A stretch of 64,000 nucleotides of DNA from Deltaproteobacteria bacterium. GTDB lineage: Bacteria; Myxococcota_A; UBA9042; PHBI01. Positions 49,743 to 58,329 of the stretch are shown here, piece by piece (position 1 is the first letter of the stretch; the number at the start of each line of letters is the position of its first letter). Below the pieces are notes generated by a model. It was not told the origin of the DNA. It searched no databases and worked only from the letters and a program-made list of their open reading frames with translations. The position numbers were made by a program, and so were the translations under genes. The stretch covers positions 1-64,000 of the forward strand of contig JACKFA010000002.1 in assembly GCA_020632715.1 (NCBI GenBank). Direction: 5' to 3'.

Positions 49743-50365
49743 CGGACCTCCTCCTCGCGCCGCGCCCGCGGAGGGCTTGTCGCCATCGTCGTCAACGCGT
49801 CCTCACCGTCGTCACCCTCGTCGGGCGCCGCGGCGAGCGCCGCGAGCACCGCCTCCCGCGCCGCGAAGAGCCGCGACCGCACCGTCCCCTGCCGCGTCCC
49901 GAGCGCCTCGGCGACCTCCGCCGTCGAGAGCCCCTCGAGCTCGCGCATCACCCACACCGCGCGCTGCGGCTCGGGCAGCGAGAGCACCGCCCGCTCCACC
50001 ACCGCGAGCGCCTCGCGCGCCGCCCGCGCCGGCTCCGGCGAGCGTGCCGCGAGCGGCCCCTCGTCCGCGAAGCGCTGCTCGCGCCGTCGCCGCCGCCCCT
50101 CGCCGCGCAGGTGCTTCGCGGTCACGCGGTGCGCGATCCCGTAGAGCCACGTCGTGAGCCGCGCGTCGCCCCGGAAGCGGCGGAGGCCGCGGAACACCTC
50201 GACGAACACGGCCTGGACGAGATCGTCGACCGGCCCGCCCGCGCCGACCATCCGCCCCACGAAGCGGGCCACGAGCGGCGCGTGCGCCCGGTAGAGCTCG
50301 TGCCACGCGCGCTCCTCCCCCGCCTGACAGCGCCGGATGAGCTCCGCCTGCCCGTCGCCGCTCAC
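49739..50365 (-). CDS. ECF RNA polymerase sigma factor
   Basis: The 208-residue sigma factor has region 2 (AWHELYRAHAPLVARFVGRM, PVDDLVQAVFVEVFRGL, LTTWLYGIAHRVTAKHLRGE) and region 4 (LPEPQRAVWVMRELEGLST, then EVAEALGTRQGTVRSRLFAA). It starts at GTG 50365, after a GAGG and overlapping the upstream gene by four bases. Its own stop overlaps the anti-sigma gene. It is the third of four overlapping genes (51593 to 48201) and probably controls an envelope response. Confidence 0.92.
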   Translation of the reverse strand: MSGDGQAELIRRCQAGEERAWHELYRAHAPLVARFVGRMVGAGGPVDDLVQAVFVEVFRGLRRFRGDARLTTWLYGIAHRVTAKHLRGEGRRRRREQRFADEGPLAARSPEPARAAREALAVVERAVLSLPEPQRAVWVMRELEGLSTAEVAEALGTRQGTVRSRLFAAREAVLAALAAAPDEGDDGEDALTTMATSPPRARREEEVR

Positions 50366-51351
50366 GGGAGCCTCACGCCGACGCGGAGCCCCGCCGCCAC
50401 CGCCCAGCGCGGCGCGTCCGCGCGCCCGGCCGGCGCCTCGAGGTCCGTCCCGCCGAGGTAGCGGGCGCCCTCGGCCCCGATCGCGAGCCAGAGACCAGCG
50501 TCCTCGCCGCCCGCGTCCCACGCGAGCCAGAGCCCGCCGCCAAGCGCGGCCACGAGCTCGCCTCGCGTGGTGGCGCCGCCGCTCGTCGCCTCCGTCGCGC
50601 GCGCGACCCCCGTCGTCCAGCGGTAGGCCCCGCCCGCGAACGCCTCGACCGCCACCGCGGCCCGTGCCCCGAGCGCCGCGCGCGCCGTGACGACCGCGTC
50701 GGCCCCCGCCTCGACGTGCTGCGCGGTCACCGGCGCGGCCCCCGTCGTCGTCGGCGTCGCCCCGTGGATCCGCGCGCCGATCGCGAGCCAGCGGCCGACG
50801 ACCGGCGCGGCCAACGAGACGTCGAGCCGCCCGGCGAGCGAGCCCGCGCCTGGGTCAGCGACCCCGAGGAGCCCCACGGCGACCCGCAGCGGCTCGCCCG
50901 GCGCCACGACGACGACCGGAGGCACCGGCACCGGCTCCGGCTCTTCCGGAGCGACCTCGGGCGCCGGCGGCAGCTCGCCGACGAGCGCGCCGTCCGCCGC
51001 GACCTCCCGCTCGGACGCCACCGCCGCCACGAGCCGCGCCACCACCGCCGCGCGGTCCGCCGGCCGCACCGCCTCGAGCCCGACCTGCCGCGCGTCCGCC
51101 CCCGCGCCGACGCGCGCCGTCGCTCCGAGCACCACCGGCAGCGCCCCGGGCTCGCAGCCCGCCTCCTCGGGGGCGACCCCGACGCGCGCCACCCGACCGC
51201 GCTTCCGCGCCTCGACGACCACGGCGTCGCCGACGTCGCCGACCTCCGCCCCATCCACGGGGCCGGCCGCCACGAGGCACACCGGCCACGGCGGCGCCGG
51301 CTCCGGCGCGCCGAGGAGGAGCGCGAGGAGCGCCAGGGCGTCCCCCGTCAC
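50362..51351 (-). CDS. Hypothetical envelope protein, probable beta-barrel
   Basis: The 329-residue protein starts at GTG 51351 with a short signal-like segment (ALALLALLLGAPEPAPPW). The first half has alternating strands, ending in a Pro/Glu-rich linker (APEVAPEEPEPVPVPPVVVV). The second half looks like an outer-membrane barrel: repeated amphipathic strands (PLRVAVGLLGV, GRLDVSLAAPV, WLAIGARIHG, AAVAVEAFAGGAYRWTTGV, WAVAAGLRVGVRLP). It overlaps the lipoprotein gene and the sigma gene by four bases each. It may be the sensor for the sigma system, which is inference. Confidence 0.7.
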   Translation of the reverse strand: MTGDALALLALLLGAPEPAPPWPVCLVAAGPVDGAEVGDVGDAVVVEARKRGRVARVGVAPEEAGCEPGALPVVLGATARVGAGADARQVGLEAVRPADRAAVVARLVAAVASEREVAADGALVGELPPAPEVAPEEPEPVPVPPVVVVAPGEPLRVAVGLLGVADPGAGSLAGRLDVSLAAPVVGRWLAIGARIHGATPTTTGAAPVTAQHVEAGADAVVTARAALGARAAVAVEAFAGGAYRWTTGVARATEATSGGATTRGELVAALGGGLWLAWDAGGEDAGLWLAIGAEGARYLGGTDLEAPAGRADAPRWAVAAGLRVGVRLP

Positions 51352-51593
51352 GGCGGCCCGCTCGTCGCGTCCGCGCCGTCCTCCCCGAGCCCGTCGCTCG
51401 CCGCGACGTCCTCCGGGCCCGAGTCCCCCTCGTCCGCCGCCACGTCCAGCGCGTCGCGCGCCTCGGTCGGCGGGTCGGCGAAGCGCACCACGTCGTAGCC
51501 GCAGCCGCTGCCTGCCGCGAGCGGGAGCGCCAGCGCCAGCGCCAGCGCCAGCGCGAGGCGACCCCGCGTCCAGCGAGCTCGGAGCAGGCTCAT
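51348..51593 (-). CDS. Small lipoprotein with LA-repeat signal
   Basis: The 81-residue protein starts at ATG 51593 after GAGG. Its signal peptide core LALALALALALPLAAGSGC is encoded by a perfect hexanucleotide repeat (GCCAGC on the plus strand, about 51528-51553). The mature part is short and acidic (DEGDSGPEDVAASDGLGEDG). It is the first gene of the four-gene overlapping sigma operon. Changes in repeat number would lengthen the signal in frame without breaking it. Confidence 0.75.
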   Translation of the reverse strand: MSLLRARWTRGRLALALALALALPLAAGSGCGYDVVRFADPPTEARDALDVAADEGDSGPEDVAASDGLGEDGADATSGPP

Positions 51594-51715
51594 CGGCACC
51601 TCGTGCACCTCCGTGGGCGAGCGTCGACGCGGGCGCGCCCCCGAGCGCGAGGTTGCGCTCGGGGGCGGCTCGAAGCAAACCCGGGACCGGGCTCGGCGCG
51701 ACCATCGTGCACCTG

Positions 51716-52597
51716 CTACCAGGCGCAGTCGCCGGGGGACGTGCCGTCGCCGAACGACCAGCCCGACGTGCAGTACGCGCAGTCCGGCTGCTCGGCGGGC
51801 GTGACGACGTGCACCGGGATGAGCGTGTGCGTGCGCACCTCCTCGCCGTTCGGGCAGACGGTCGCGCCGATCGGCACGGCGCCGCCCCCGATGAAGCGCC
51901 CCCAGGCGTAGTCGGCCGGCGCCTCGCGCTCCCAGCGCAGCACCTGCGGCGGGTCGGTCGCGACCTGCCCGGTCCACGACTCCCCGTAGGCGAGGTCCTC
52001 CGCGACGACCTCGCAGCCGTCGAAGTCCTCGGCGTCCGCCGGGCAGAGGAGCGCGCTCACGGGCTCGTGCCGGTCGTCGAGGTTGATGAGGCGCGCCATG
52101 CCCTGGCCTTCCGGGAGCTCGGCGCCCGGGTCGTCGAGCCTCATGACGCGCGGATCGTCGGCGCTGCCCCAGTAGAGGAGGTCGCTGACGCGGTTCGCGG
52201 CGAGCGTCTGCGCGCCGAAGCTCCACACGACCTGCCCGTCGGCGGTCGCGAGGTCGACCGTCATCGTGCCGGCCGCGATCCCGAAGCCGAGCCCGCTCCC
52301 CTCGGACGCGATGAGCGCCGGCTCCCCGATCACCCAGCCCGCCGGCTCACCGTCGATGAGCACGTTCAGCGCGAGCGGCGCGCGCCCCTGCCCCTGCCAG
52401 TCCGTGGCCCCGGTGATGCGCACCGTCGCCGTCCCCGCCTCGCCGGGCGCCGTGATGAGCGCGCTCGCCACCACGTCCGGGCCGCCGCCCCCCGTCCCCG
52501 CGTCCCCGTCCGCGCAGCCGCCGGCCACGAGCGCCATCCCGAGCGCCGCCACACCCAGCTTCCAAGCACCCCGATTCGTCTCGAACGTCTTCCCCAC
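51716..52597 (-). CDS. Hypothetical lipoprotein, DUF4397-like
   Basis: The 293-residue lipoprotein (LGVAALGMALVAGGCADG) has a beta-rich body with LALNVLIDGEPAGWVIGEP, VVWSFGAQTLAANRV and ARLINLDDRHEPVSALLCPA. The ARLINL and VDL patterns remind me of DUF4397-like domains but are not diagnostic. The C-terminus has CAYCTSGWSFGDGTSPGDC, echoing the Cys-rich repeats of the 32606-34282 protein. It starts at ATG 52597 and stands alone. Confidence 0.7.
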   Translation of the reverse strand: MGKTFETNRGAWKLGVAALGMALVAGGCADGDAGTGGGGPDVVASALITAPGEAGTATVRITGATDWQGQGRAPLALNVLIDGEPAGWVIGEPALIASEGSGLGFGIAAGTMTVDLATADGQVVWSFGAQTLAANRVSDLLYWGSADDPRVMRLDDPGAELPEGQGMARLINLDDRHEPVSALLCPADAEDFDGCEVVAEDLAYGESWTGQVATDPPQVLRWEREAPADYAWGRFIGGGAVPIGATVCPNGEEVRTHTLIPVHVVTPAEQPDCAYCTSGWSFGDGTSPGDCAW

Positions 52598-52703
52598 GGC
52601 TCACCTCCCATTGTGTCGGTGGGTCTCGAGCGTGGGTACCCGCCGCCGCGTCGGGCGTTCGCCGGCGTCCGATCTTTTTTCTGCCGGGAGCGCGCGCGCG
52701 AGC

Positions 52704-53711
52704 TCAGCCGCGCAGGAGGTGCTCGCCGGGCGCGTTGCCGAGGGTCGCGAAGGCGTGGCGCAGCCCCTCGTCGAGGCGCGAGACGTCGTCTTTCGACCAG
52801 CGCTCCTCGGGCGCGCGCACGAAGGTCGTGAGGTCCTCGCGGTTGTCGAAGACGGCGACCGGGAGGTGGAAGTCGGCGAGCCGGAAGCCGTCGGCGTGCT
52901 CGACGATCTTCTCGACGCGCACGGTGTCCGGGCGGTCCGACTGCGCGACGAGCCAGGCCATGTCGTCGCAGCCGTACTCGCCGAGCATGACCTCCATCGG
53001 CACCGAGTGGTTCAAGATGGAGCCCTGCGCGTTCGGGAGCCCGCGCTCGATGTTCTTCCGGCGCGACTCCTCGGGCGTCACCTGCACGTAGAGGATCGAG
53101 GCGCGCGCGAGGATGGTCTCCGAGAACTGCCCGATGGAGTACGCGTAGCCGCGCGGCGGCGTCAGCGGGAACGAGGCGCCGTGCGGGCCGCCGCGGGCCG
53201 CCTCCATGACGATGGTCTTCCCGGCGCGGTCCTGCGAGGTCGTCGCGTTCAGGAGGTCGAGCTCGCGGCGCGCCTCGGCCTCGACGGCGCGGGCGGCGGC
53301 CTTCCAGACGCGGTGCGGGAGGTGGTCGAGCGCCGGCATGAGCCCGACCTTCGCGCGCGCGCCCTCGAGGCGCTCGAAGAGGATCTCGGCGGCCGACGGG
53401 CCGTCGAGCGTCTCGCGCGCGAGGAGGCGCGCGTAGTCCTCGTTCAGGAGCTCGATGAGCGTGCCCCACTCGAGCGGGTCGCGGAAGGGGCGCGTCGGGC
53501 CGTGGTAGAAGGTCGGCATGGCGCCGAGCGCGATGAGGGCGTCGTCGATGGCGTGCATGAGGTGCACGTAGGGGTAGTCGTCGAGCTGCAGCGTCTCGCC
53601 GAGGTGCATCTCGCCGCGCGAGCGCTCGGGGGAGAGCGACGCGAGGTAGCGGCGCACCTCGGACTTGCCGGAGGCGGGGAGGGCGAGGAGGAGGACGGTG
53701 TCGAGGATCAT
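52704..53711 (-). CDS. P-loop NTPase/kinase-like protein
   Basis: The 335-residue protein begins with a Walker A motif very near the start (LLLALPASGKSEVRRYL). It then has HLGETLQLDDYPYVHLMHAID and the Walker-B-like RASILYVQVTPEE. A basic RKNIERG and an adenylate-kinase-like arrangement suggest small-molecule or nucleotide phosphorylation. The family and substrate are not clear to me. It begins 11 bases after the lipoprotein gene upstream (53723-54748), so the two are probably co-transcribed. Confidence 0.75.
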   Translation of the reverse strand: MILDTVLLLALPASGKSEVRRYLASLSPERSRGEMHLGETLQLDDYPYVHLMHAIDDALIALGAMPTFYHGPTRPFRDPLEWGTLIELLNEDYARLLARETLDGPSAAEILFERLEGARAKVGLMPALDHLPHRVWKAAARAVEAEARRELDLLNATTSQDRAGKTIVMEAARGGPHGASFPLTPPRGYAYSIGQFSETILARASILYVQVTPEESRRKNIERGLPNAQGSILNHSVPMEVMLGEYGCDDMAWLVAQSDRPDTVRVEKIVEHADGFRLADFHLPVAVFDNREDLTTFVRAPEERWSKDDVSRLDEGLRHAFATLGNAPGEHLLRG

Positions 53712-53722
53712 GGGCGGGCCTC

Positions 53723-54748
53723 CTAGGGGGTCCACGGGGTCAGGAGGAACGTGAGCTCGGACTCGGCCCAGAGGTCGACGTCGTGCTCGCCGGCGCGGAC
53801 GCGGGTGCGCCGGTAGCGGATGATGGCGGACGCCGGGCACTTCCCGCAGGTGAAGAGCTCGGGGGCGCTGTAGGCGTCGCGCAGGGCCTCGGGGATGGTG
53901 ACGCTCCCGGTGTCGGGGACGTCGCACTCGACCATCGAGGCCGGGAAGCGGCCGTGCTGGCCGCGATCGGCCATGAGGCGCACGAGGACGCGGGTCCCCT
54001 CGGTGCCGGCGGGGGGCGGCGTCCAGGTGATGACGAGCGGGCCGTCGCCGTCGAGGTCGAGGCCGCTGACGTCGGCCTCGATGGGCGGCGGGAAGGCGAC
54101 CGCGCCGGAGAACGCGGGGAAGTCGGCGCCGCCGGGCGCGCTGACGGTGATGACGTCGTCGCCCGCGAAGGGGGTCTCGTCATAGGCGGCGCCATAGCCG
54201 CTGACGGCGTGGCGGTAGCTCCAGTCGGCCGCTCCGCCGGCGACGCGGAGGTCGCCGGCGGAGGCGTTCAGCGGCCAGGGGGTGCAGACGTCGGGCGCGG
54301 TGCAGAGGCCGTCCTCGCACGGGGTCGAGCAGAAGGGGTTCACGCCGAAGGAGAGGCGGCAGGCGCCGTCGGTGGCGTCGAGGGCGAAGCCCTGGGGCGG
54401 ATCGGCGGCCCAGAGCGTGCCGACGACGACGGTCTGCGCGGGGTTGTCGGGCCAGTGGCGGGCGGCGACGCGCACGGAGGCGGCCGCGCGGTCGAAGCCG
54501 TCGAGCTCGGCCGGGGCGCTGGTGTCGGCGGCGTCGGGGGAGGTGTCGTCGGCGGCGTCCGGGGGGCTCGCCGTGTCGCTCTCGGTGTCGGCGACGGTGT
54601 CGTCGGGGGCGGTCGCGTCCGCCGTGTCGGTGACGACCGTGTCGGCGACGAGGGTGTCGCTCGGCGTGGCGGCGCCGTCGTCGCCGCAGGCGGCGAGGGC
54701 GAGGAGGGCGACGGCAGCGAGGCGGGCGAGCGGGCGTAGGACCTTCAT
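53723..54748 (-). CDS. Lipoprotein with Asp/Thr-rich linker
   Basis: The 341-residue lipoprotein (LARLAAVALLALAACGDDG) has a 60-residue low-complexity linker of the type DTVVTDTADATAPDD. A beta-rich domain with eight cysteines follows (ACRLSFGVNPFCSTPCEDGLC, ELFTCGKCPAS). The linker would hold the domain away from the membrane. No family is recognised. It shares an operon with the P-loop protein. Confidence 0.72.
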   Translation of the reverse strand: MKVLRPLARLAAVALLALAACGDDGAATPSDTLVADTVVTDTADATAPDDTVADTESDTASPPDAADDTSPDAADTSAPAELDGFDRAAASVRVAARHWPDNPAQTVVVGTLWAADPPQGFALDATDGACRLSFGVNPFCSTPCEDGLCTAPDVCTPWPLNASAGDLRVAGGAADWSYRHAVSGYGAAYDETPFAGDDVITVSAPGGADFPAFSGAVAFPPPIEADVSGLDLDGDGPLVITWTPPPAGTEGTRVLVRLMADRGQHGRFPASMVECDVPDTGSVTIPEALRDAYSAPELFTCGKCPASAIIRYRRTRVRAGEHDVDLWAESELTFLLTPWTP

Positions 54749-54886
54749 CGGCGCGAGGTTAGCCGCCGCGCGGGCCGCCAGCAAGCCCCGTCGCCGCTCG
54801 TGGACCGGGGAAGCGGTGGACCGCCCCGTCCGTTTGCGCGCGACCCGTCTTTCGGCGAACCTCGCCCGACATCAGGAGCTCGAACC

Positions 54887-55798
54887 ATGCGCCGCATCGC
54901 CCCCGCTCGCTTCGCCGCCCTCCCTGTCGTGGTCCTGCTCGCGCTCGGCGCGTGCGGGAAGAAGGAGACCCCGCCCCCCGCGCCGGAGCCCACGCGGGCG
55001 CCGCCGGCCACCGTGGCGCCCGAGGCGGACACGGCCGAGGCGCCGGCGCCCGAGGCGGACACGGCAGAGGCCGCGGCGCCCGAGGCGGACACGGCGGCGC
55101 CCGCGCCCGCGCCCGACGCGGAGACGCCAGCGGCGGCGGCGGCCGACGCCGAGAGCGCGGCGGCCGTCGCGAAGGGCGACGGCACCTGCGTCCCCTCGGA
55201 GGCGGCCACGCCCTACGCCGCGACCGCCTGGGTCGCGCCCGCGACGCCGGAGCCGGGCTGCCTCGCGATGACGCGGGACGGGAAGATGGCGGCCTTCCTG
55301 CTCGCCCGCGACGACTTCATGCCGGGCGACGACGGCGAGGCGCCGGCGGGGAAGAGCCGCCGCGTCGACTGGTACGGGCCGGAGGGGGACGAGCCCGAGG
55401 AGGGCGGCCCCGTCGATCTCTCCTGCCTGGCGAAGGGCTGCGACGACGCGCAGCGCGAGGCGCTCGCGGCGGCGGCGGCCAAGGCGGACCTCGTCGCGTG
55501 CCGCGACGCGCTCGCGGGCGGGGTCGTCGCGAGCGATCGGCGCGCGGCGCTCACGGTGACGAAGGACGGCGAGCCGGCCGCGGAGGAGGTCGTCTTGAAG
55601 CGCGGCAACGGCGAGGCGAACGTGCTCATCTCGCTCACGATGACCGACGGCGACGGCGGCGACCACCAGATCCTGAAGGGCGCCTACCAGCTGCCGGGCG
55701 GCTCGCTCTTCGTCCTCTGGGACAACGGCGACACCGGCTTCATCGACATGGGCGTGACCGCCGTCGGGGCGGCGAAGCTCGGCCTCTGCGCGCCCTGA
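54887..55798 (+). CDS. Lipoprotein with EADTAEA repeats
   Basis: The 303-residue lipoprotein (ALPVVVLLALGACGKK) has a Pro/Ala/Glu linker with three PEADTAEA-like repeats. A globular part follows (ATAWVAPATPEPGCLAMTRD, GKMAAFLLARDDFMPGDDG, HQILKGAYQLPGGSLFVLWD). No family is recognised. The ATG at 54887 follows AGGAG. The repeats vary by codon slippage of an 8-residue unit. It is divergent from the 53723-54748 gene. Confidence 0.75.
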   Translation: MRRIAPARFAALPVVVLLALGACGKKETPPPAPEPTRAPPATVAPEADTAEAPAPEADTAEAAAPEADTAAPAPAPDAETPAAAAADAESAAAVAKGDGTCVPSEAATPYAATAWVAPATPEPGCLAMTRDGKMAAFLLARDDFMPGDDGEAPAGKSRRVDWYGPEGDEPEEGGPVDLSCLAKGCDDAQREALAAAAAKADLVACRDALAGGVVASDRRAALTVTKDGEPAAEEVVLKRGNGEANVLISLTMTDGDGGDHQILKGAYQLPGGSLFVLWDNGDTGFIDMGVTAVGAAKLGLCAP

Positions 55799-55800
55799 CC

Positions 55801-56343
55801 CTACTCGAGCACGCGCCACGGCTTCGGGAAGAAGGCCCAGTGGCCGTTCACGTAGGCGAGGCCGTCGTAGGCCATGCCGACGTCCTTGCCGGGCGCGACG
55901 AAGCGGAAGCGCGCGACGACGTTGCCCGGGCGTAGGCGGCGCGCGGCCTCGCGGTAGGCGCCCGGGAACTTGTTCGTGTTGCCGATGCCGGCGCGCAGAT
56001 TGTCGGTCGACTCGACCCAGACGAGGAGCTCGGTCTGGCCGTCGCGGGGCGCGATGAGCACGTCGCCGCCGTCCCATGCGCGGTCGTAGAGGCGCCTCGC
56101 GGCCGCGACGGCCTCTGTGCCCTCGAAGTAGGCGGCGTAGTCCTCCTCGCGGGGGCGGAGGGCGGCGGTGAGCGCGGCGGTGTCGGCGCCGGCGACGAGG
56201 AAGGGCGCGAGGACCTCGCGGGCGCCGTCCTGCGTGCCGGGGGCCTCGGGGGCGCGCGGGCCGCACGCCGTGGCGAGGACGACCGCGGCGAGCCCGAGCG
56301 CGAGCGCCGCCTGCTTCCCGATCTGCTGCACCGCCGTCTGCAT
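55801..56343 (-). CDS. Hypothetical lipoprotein
   Basis: The 180-residue protein starts at ATG 56343 after GGGAGG, with a lipoprotein signal (LALGLAAVVLATACGPR). The mature domain has PREEDYAAYF, ARRLYDRAWDGGDVLIAP, ELLVWVESTDNLRAGIG and a C-terminal MAYDGLAYVNGHWAFFPKPW. This resembles small secreted proteins of unknown function. It is convergent with the 54887-55798 gene, three bases apart. Confidence 0.7.
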   Translation of the reverse strand: MQTAVQQIGKQAALALGLAAVVLATACGPRAPEAPGTQDGAREVLAPFLVAGADTAALTAALRPREEDYAAYFEGTEAVAAARRLYDRAWDGGDVLIAPRDGQTELLVWVESTDNLRAGIGNTNKFPGAYREAARRLRPGNVVARFRFVAPGKDVGMAYDGLAYVNGHWAFFPKPWRVLE

Positions 56344-56408
56344 GTCCGCCTCCCGCCGGCCCACGGCGCGGCCCTCCGCGCGTCGCGTCGATCTTGCCAC
56401 ACTTCCCC

Positions 56409-56437
56409 TTGACCGCGGACGCCTACGGGACTATTTC
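56409..56437 (+). promoter_or_regulatory. Promoter TTGACC-N17-TATTTC of the TetR gene
   Basis: TTGACC (56409-56414), a 17-base spacer and TATTTC (56432-56437) form a good sigma-70 promoter. The tandem operator starts at the next base, so a bound regulator would cover the transcription start. Confidence 0.65.
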
Positions 56438-56469
56438 GAGCGCGCTCAAAAATGAGCACGCTCAAAAAT
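56438..56469 (+). promoter_or_regulatory. Tandem 16-bp operator of the TetR regulator
   Basis: Two copies of GAGCRCGCTCAAAAAT (56438-56453 and 56454-56469) differ by one base. The first has a palindromic GAGCGCGCTC core and the second the near-palindrome GAGCACGCTC. They lie between the -10 box and the start codon. Confidence 0.65.
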
Positions 56470-56487
56470 CGATCGAAGGAGCCTTCG

Positions 56488-57147
56488 TTGACCGATCGCC
56501 CCGAGGCCCCAGATGCCGCCGCGCCCCTCTCGCTCCGCGAGCGGAAGAAGCGCGACAAGCTCGCCGCGATCCGCGCCGCCGCGCGCGAGCTCTTCGCCGA
56601 GCACGGCGTCGACGGGGCGACGACCCGGGCGATCTCGGAGCGCGCCGGCATCGGCGTGGGCACGCTCTTCAGCTACTTCCCCGACAAGCAGTCGCTGCTG
56701 ACGCACCTGTTCGTGACGGAGATCGGCGAGGTGGCCGACGCCGCCGTCGTCGCCGCGAAGGGGAGCGCCGCGCCGCTCGTCGACCGTCTGCTCGGGATCT
56801 TCCGCGCCGCGTTCGCGTGGTACGCGCGCGACGAGCGCCTCGCGCGCGCGGTCATCCGCGAGTTCCTCTTCCTCTCGCCCGACAACAAGCGGGCGTTCGA
56901 GGCGTCGAGCCTCGGCTTCGTGACGAAGCTCGCGGCGCTCGTCGACGACGCCCGCGAGCGCGGCGAGATCCCCGCGGCCTCGCCCGGGATGCTCGTCGCG
57001 ACGGCCTGCTTCGCCCAGTACTTCTTCGCGCTGACGAGCTGGCTCGGCGGCACGGTCGCGCCGTCCGCGCGCGACGCGGTGCTCCGCCAGCTCCTCGAGC
57101 GCACCGTCCACGGTCCACCCCGGACCGAGCAGGAGAGCACGCCATGA
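56488..57147 (+). CDS. TetR family transcriptional regulator
   Basis: The 219-residue repressor has an N-terminal helix-turn-helix (KRDKLAAIRAAARELFAEHG, TTRAISERAGIGVGTLFSYF). A helical ligand-binding domain follows (AFAWYARDERLARAVIREFL). I chose TTG 56488 because AAGGAG (56476-56481) is six bases upstream; the in-frame ATG at 56452 lies inside the operator repeats. It overlaps the next gene (ATGA), so it probably controls itself and that gene. The ligand is unknown. Confidence 0.9.
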   Translation: MTDRPEAPDAAAPLSLRERKKRDKLAAIRAAARELFAEHGVDGATTRAISERAGIGVGTLFSYFPDKQSLLTHLFVTEIGEVADAAVVAAKGSAAPLVDRLLGIFRAAFAWYARDERLARAVIREFLFLSPDNKRAFEASSLGFVTKLAALVDDARERGEIPAASPGMLVATACFAQYFFALTSWLGGTVAPSARDAVLRQLLERTVHGPPRTEQESTP

Positions 57148-57788
57148 CGGCGATCACGATGACCACGGCTTCGTCCCCATCGACCTCCGCCCCGGCGCCA
57201 GCGCCCGCCGAGACCCTGCGCGCCGCGCGCGCCGCCTACTTCGCGGCGAGCGGCTTCGATGAGCGCACCTACACCGACGACTGGGTCGACGTCCCGCTCG
57301 GCCCGCTCCCGCTGCGCTTCCCCAACACGGCGGCGCGGAAGGCGGTGGTCCCGCTGCACGACCTCCACCACGCCCTCACGGGCTACGCGGCCGATCTCGC
57401 CGGCGAGGGCGAGATCGCCGCGTTCGAGACGGGCGCCGGCAACGGCCCGCACGCGGTCGCCTGGTACCTGAACCTCCTGACGATGAGCTACGCGGCCTGG
57501 ACGCGCCCCGCGCGCACCTTCCGCGGCTTCGTGCGCGGGCGCCGCGCGCGCGGCCTCTACACCCACCCGCTCGACCCGGCCGAGCTCGACCGCGACGTCG
57601 CCACGGTCCGCGCCGAGCGCGGCATCGAGCCGGCGCCGGCCGCCCGCTGGCGCGACGTCCCCGTCTACGCCGCGGCGGTGGCGGGCGCGACGGCGGTCGG
57701 CCTCCTGTCGGTGCCGACCGTCCTGCCGCTCATGATCGTCCTCGGCCTCGCGAACCGGCGCCGGGGCGCGACGGGCCCGACGGGGTGA
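57144..57788 (+). CDS. Coq4-like protein with C-terminal membrane segment
   Basis: The 214-residue protein carries HDLHHALTGY followed by eleven residues and Glu: His72, Asp73, His76 and Glu88 match the HDxxHx11E metal motif of the ubiquinone-biosynthesis protein COQ4. The C-terminus has a hydrophobic segment (VYAAAVAGATAVGLLSVPTVLPLMIVLGLA), suggesting membrane attachment. Coq4 helps modify ring precursors of ubiquinone; here the substrate is unknown. The ATG at 57144 overlaps the TetR stop. A TetR-regulated Coq4-like protein is unusual. Confidence 0.72.
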   Translation: MTAITMTTASSPSTSAPAPAPAETLRAARAAYFAASGFDERTYTDDWVDVPLGPLPLRFPNTAARKAVVPLHDLHHALTGYAADLAGEGEIAAFETGAGNGPHAVAWYLNLLTMSYAAWTRPARTFRGFVRGRRARGLYTHPLDPAELDRDVATVRAERGIEPAPAARWRDVPVYAAAVAGATAVGLLSVPTVLPLMIVLGLANRRRGATGPTG

Positions 57789-57823
57789 ATGCACGCCAAG
57801 TGGCGGTAGCGACAACGCATTCT

Positions 57824-58316
57824 ACCACGGAGACACGGAGACACGGAGGGGGCACGGAGGGAGGAGAGGAGCTCGCGCTCATCGTGTCTTCCTCCCTCCG
57901 ACCTCCGTGTCTCCGTGTCTCCCGGACAGGTCTCCCCGGACAGGTCAGCCGCCGGAGACACGGAGGGGGCACGGAGGGGAGGAGAGGAGCACGCGCTCAT
58001 CGTGTCTTCCCTCCTCCGACCTCCGTGTCTCCGTGTCTCCGTGGTCACGTTCTCCCCGGACAGGTCAGTGCAGCACGCCAGAGACACGGAGGGGGCACGG
58101 AGGGGAGGAGGAGCACGCGCTCATCGTGTCCCTCCCTCCGACCTCCTCCGTGTCTCCGTGGTCACGTTCTCCACCGGACAGGTCAGCGCAGCACGGAGGG
58201 GGCACGGAGGGAGGAGAGGAGCTCGCGCTCATCGTGTCTTCCCTCCCTCCGACCTCCGTGGTCACGTTCTCCGTGGTCACGTCCTCCCCGGGCACGTTCT
58301 CCGTGGTCGGGCTCCG
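57824..58316. repeat. Array of four ~115-125-bp inverted-repeat units
   Basis: Units begin near 57836, 57953, 58079 and 58193. Each has GGAGACACGGAGGGGGCACGG (or a shortened form), a middle GCGCTCATCGTGTC and a right part CTCCGTGTCTCCGTG. The left and right parts are reverse complements, so each unit can fold on itself. Most units end in CACGTTCTCC and GGACAGGTCAG. It fills the gap between the Coq4-like gene and the end of the DUF3160 gene, with no coding capacity. It belongs to the family at 7-236 and 25375-25479. Confidence 0.85.
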
Positions 58317-58329
58317 ACCGACCCCACCG

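Noticed and set aside
57824..58316. CRISPR array
   Set aside because: The repeats are long, variable and self-complementary with no unique spacers of constant length, and no cas genes are near.
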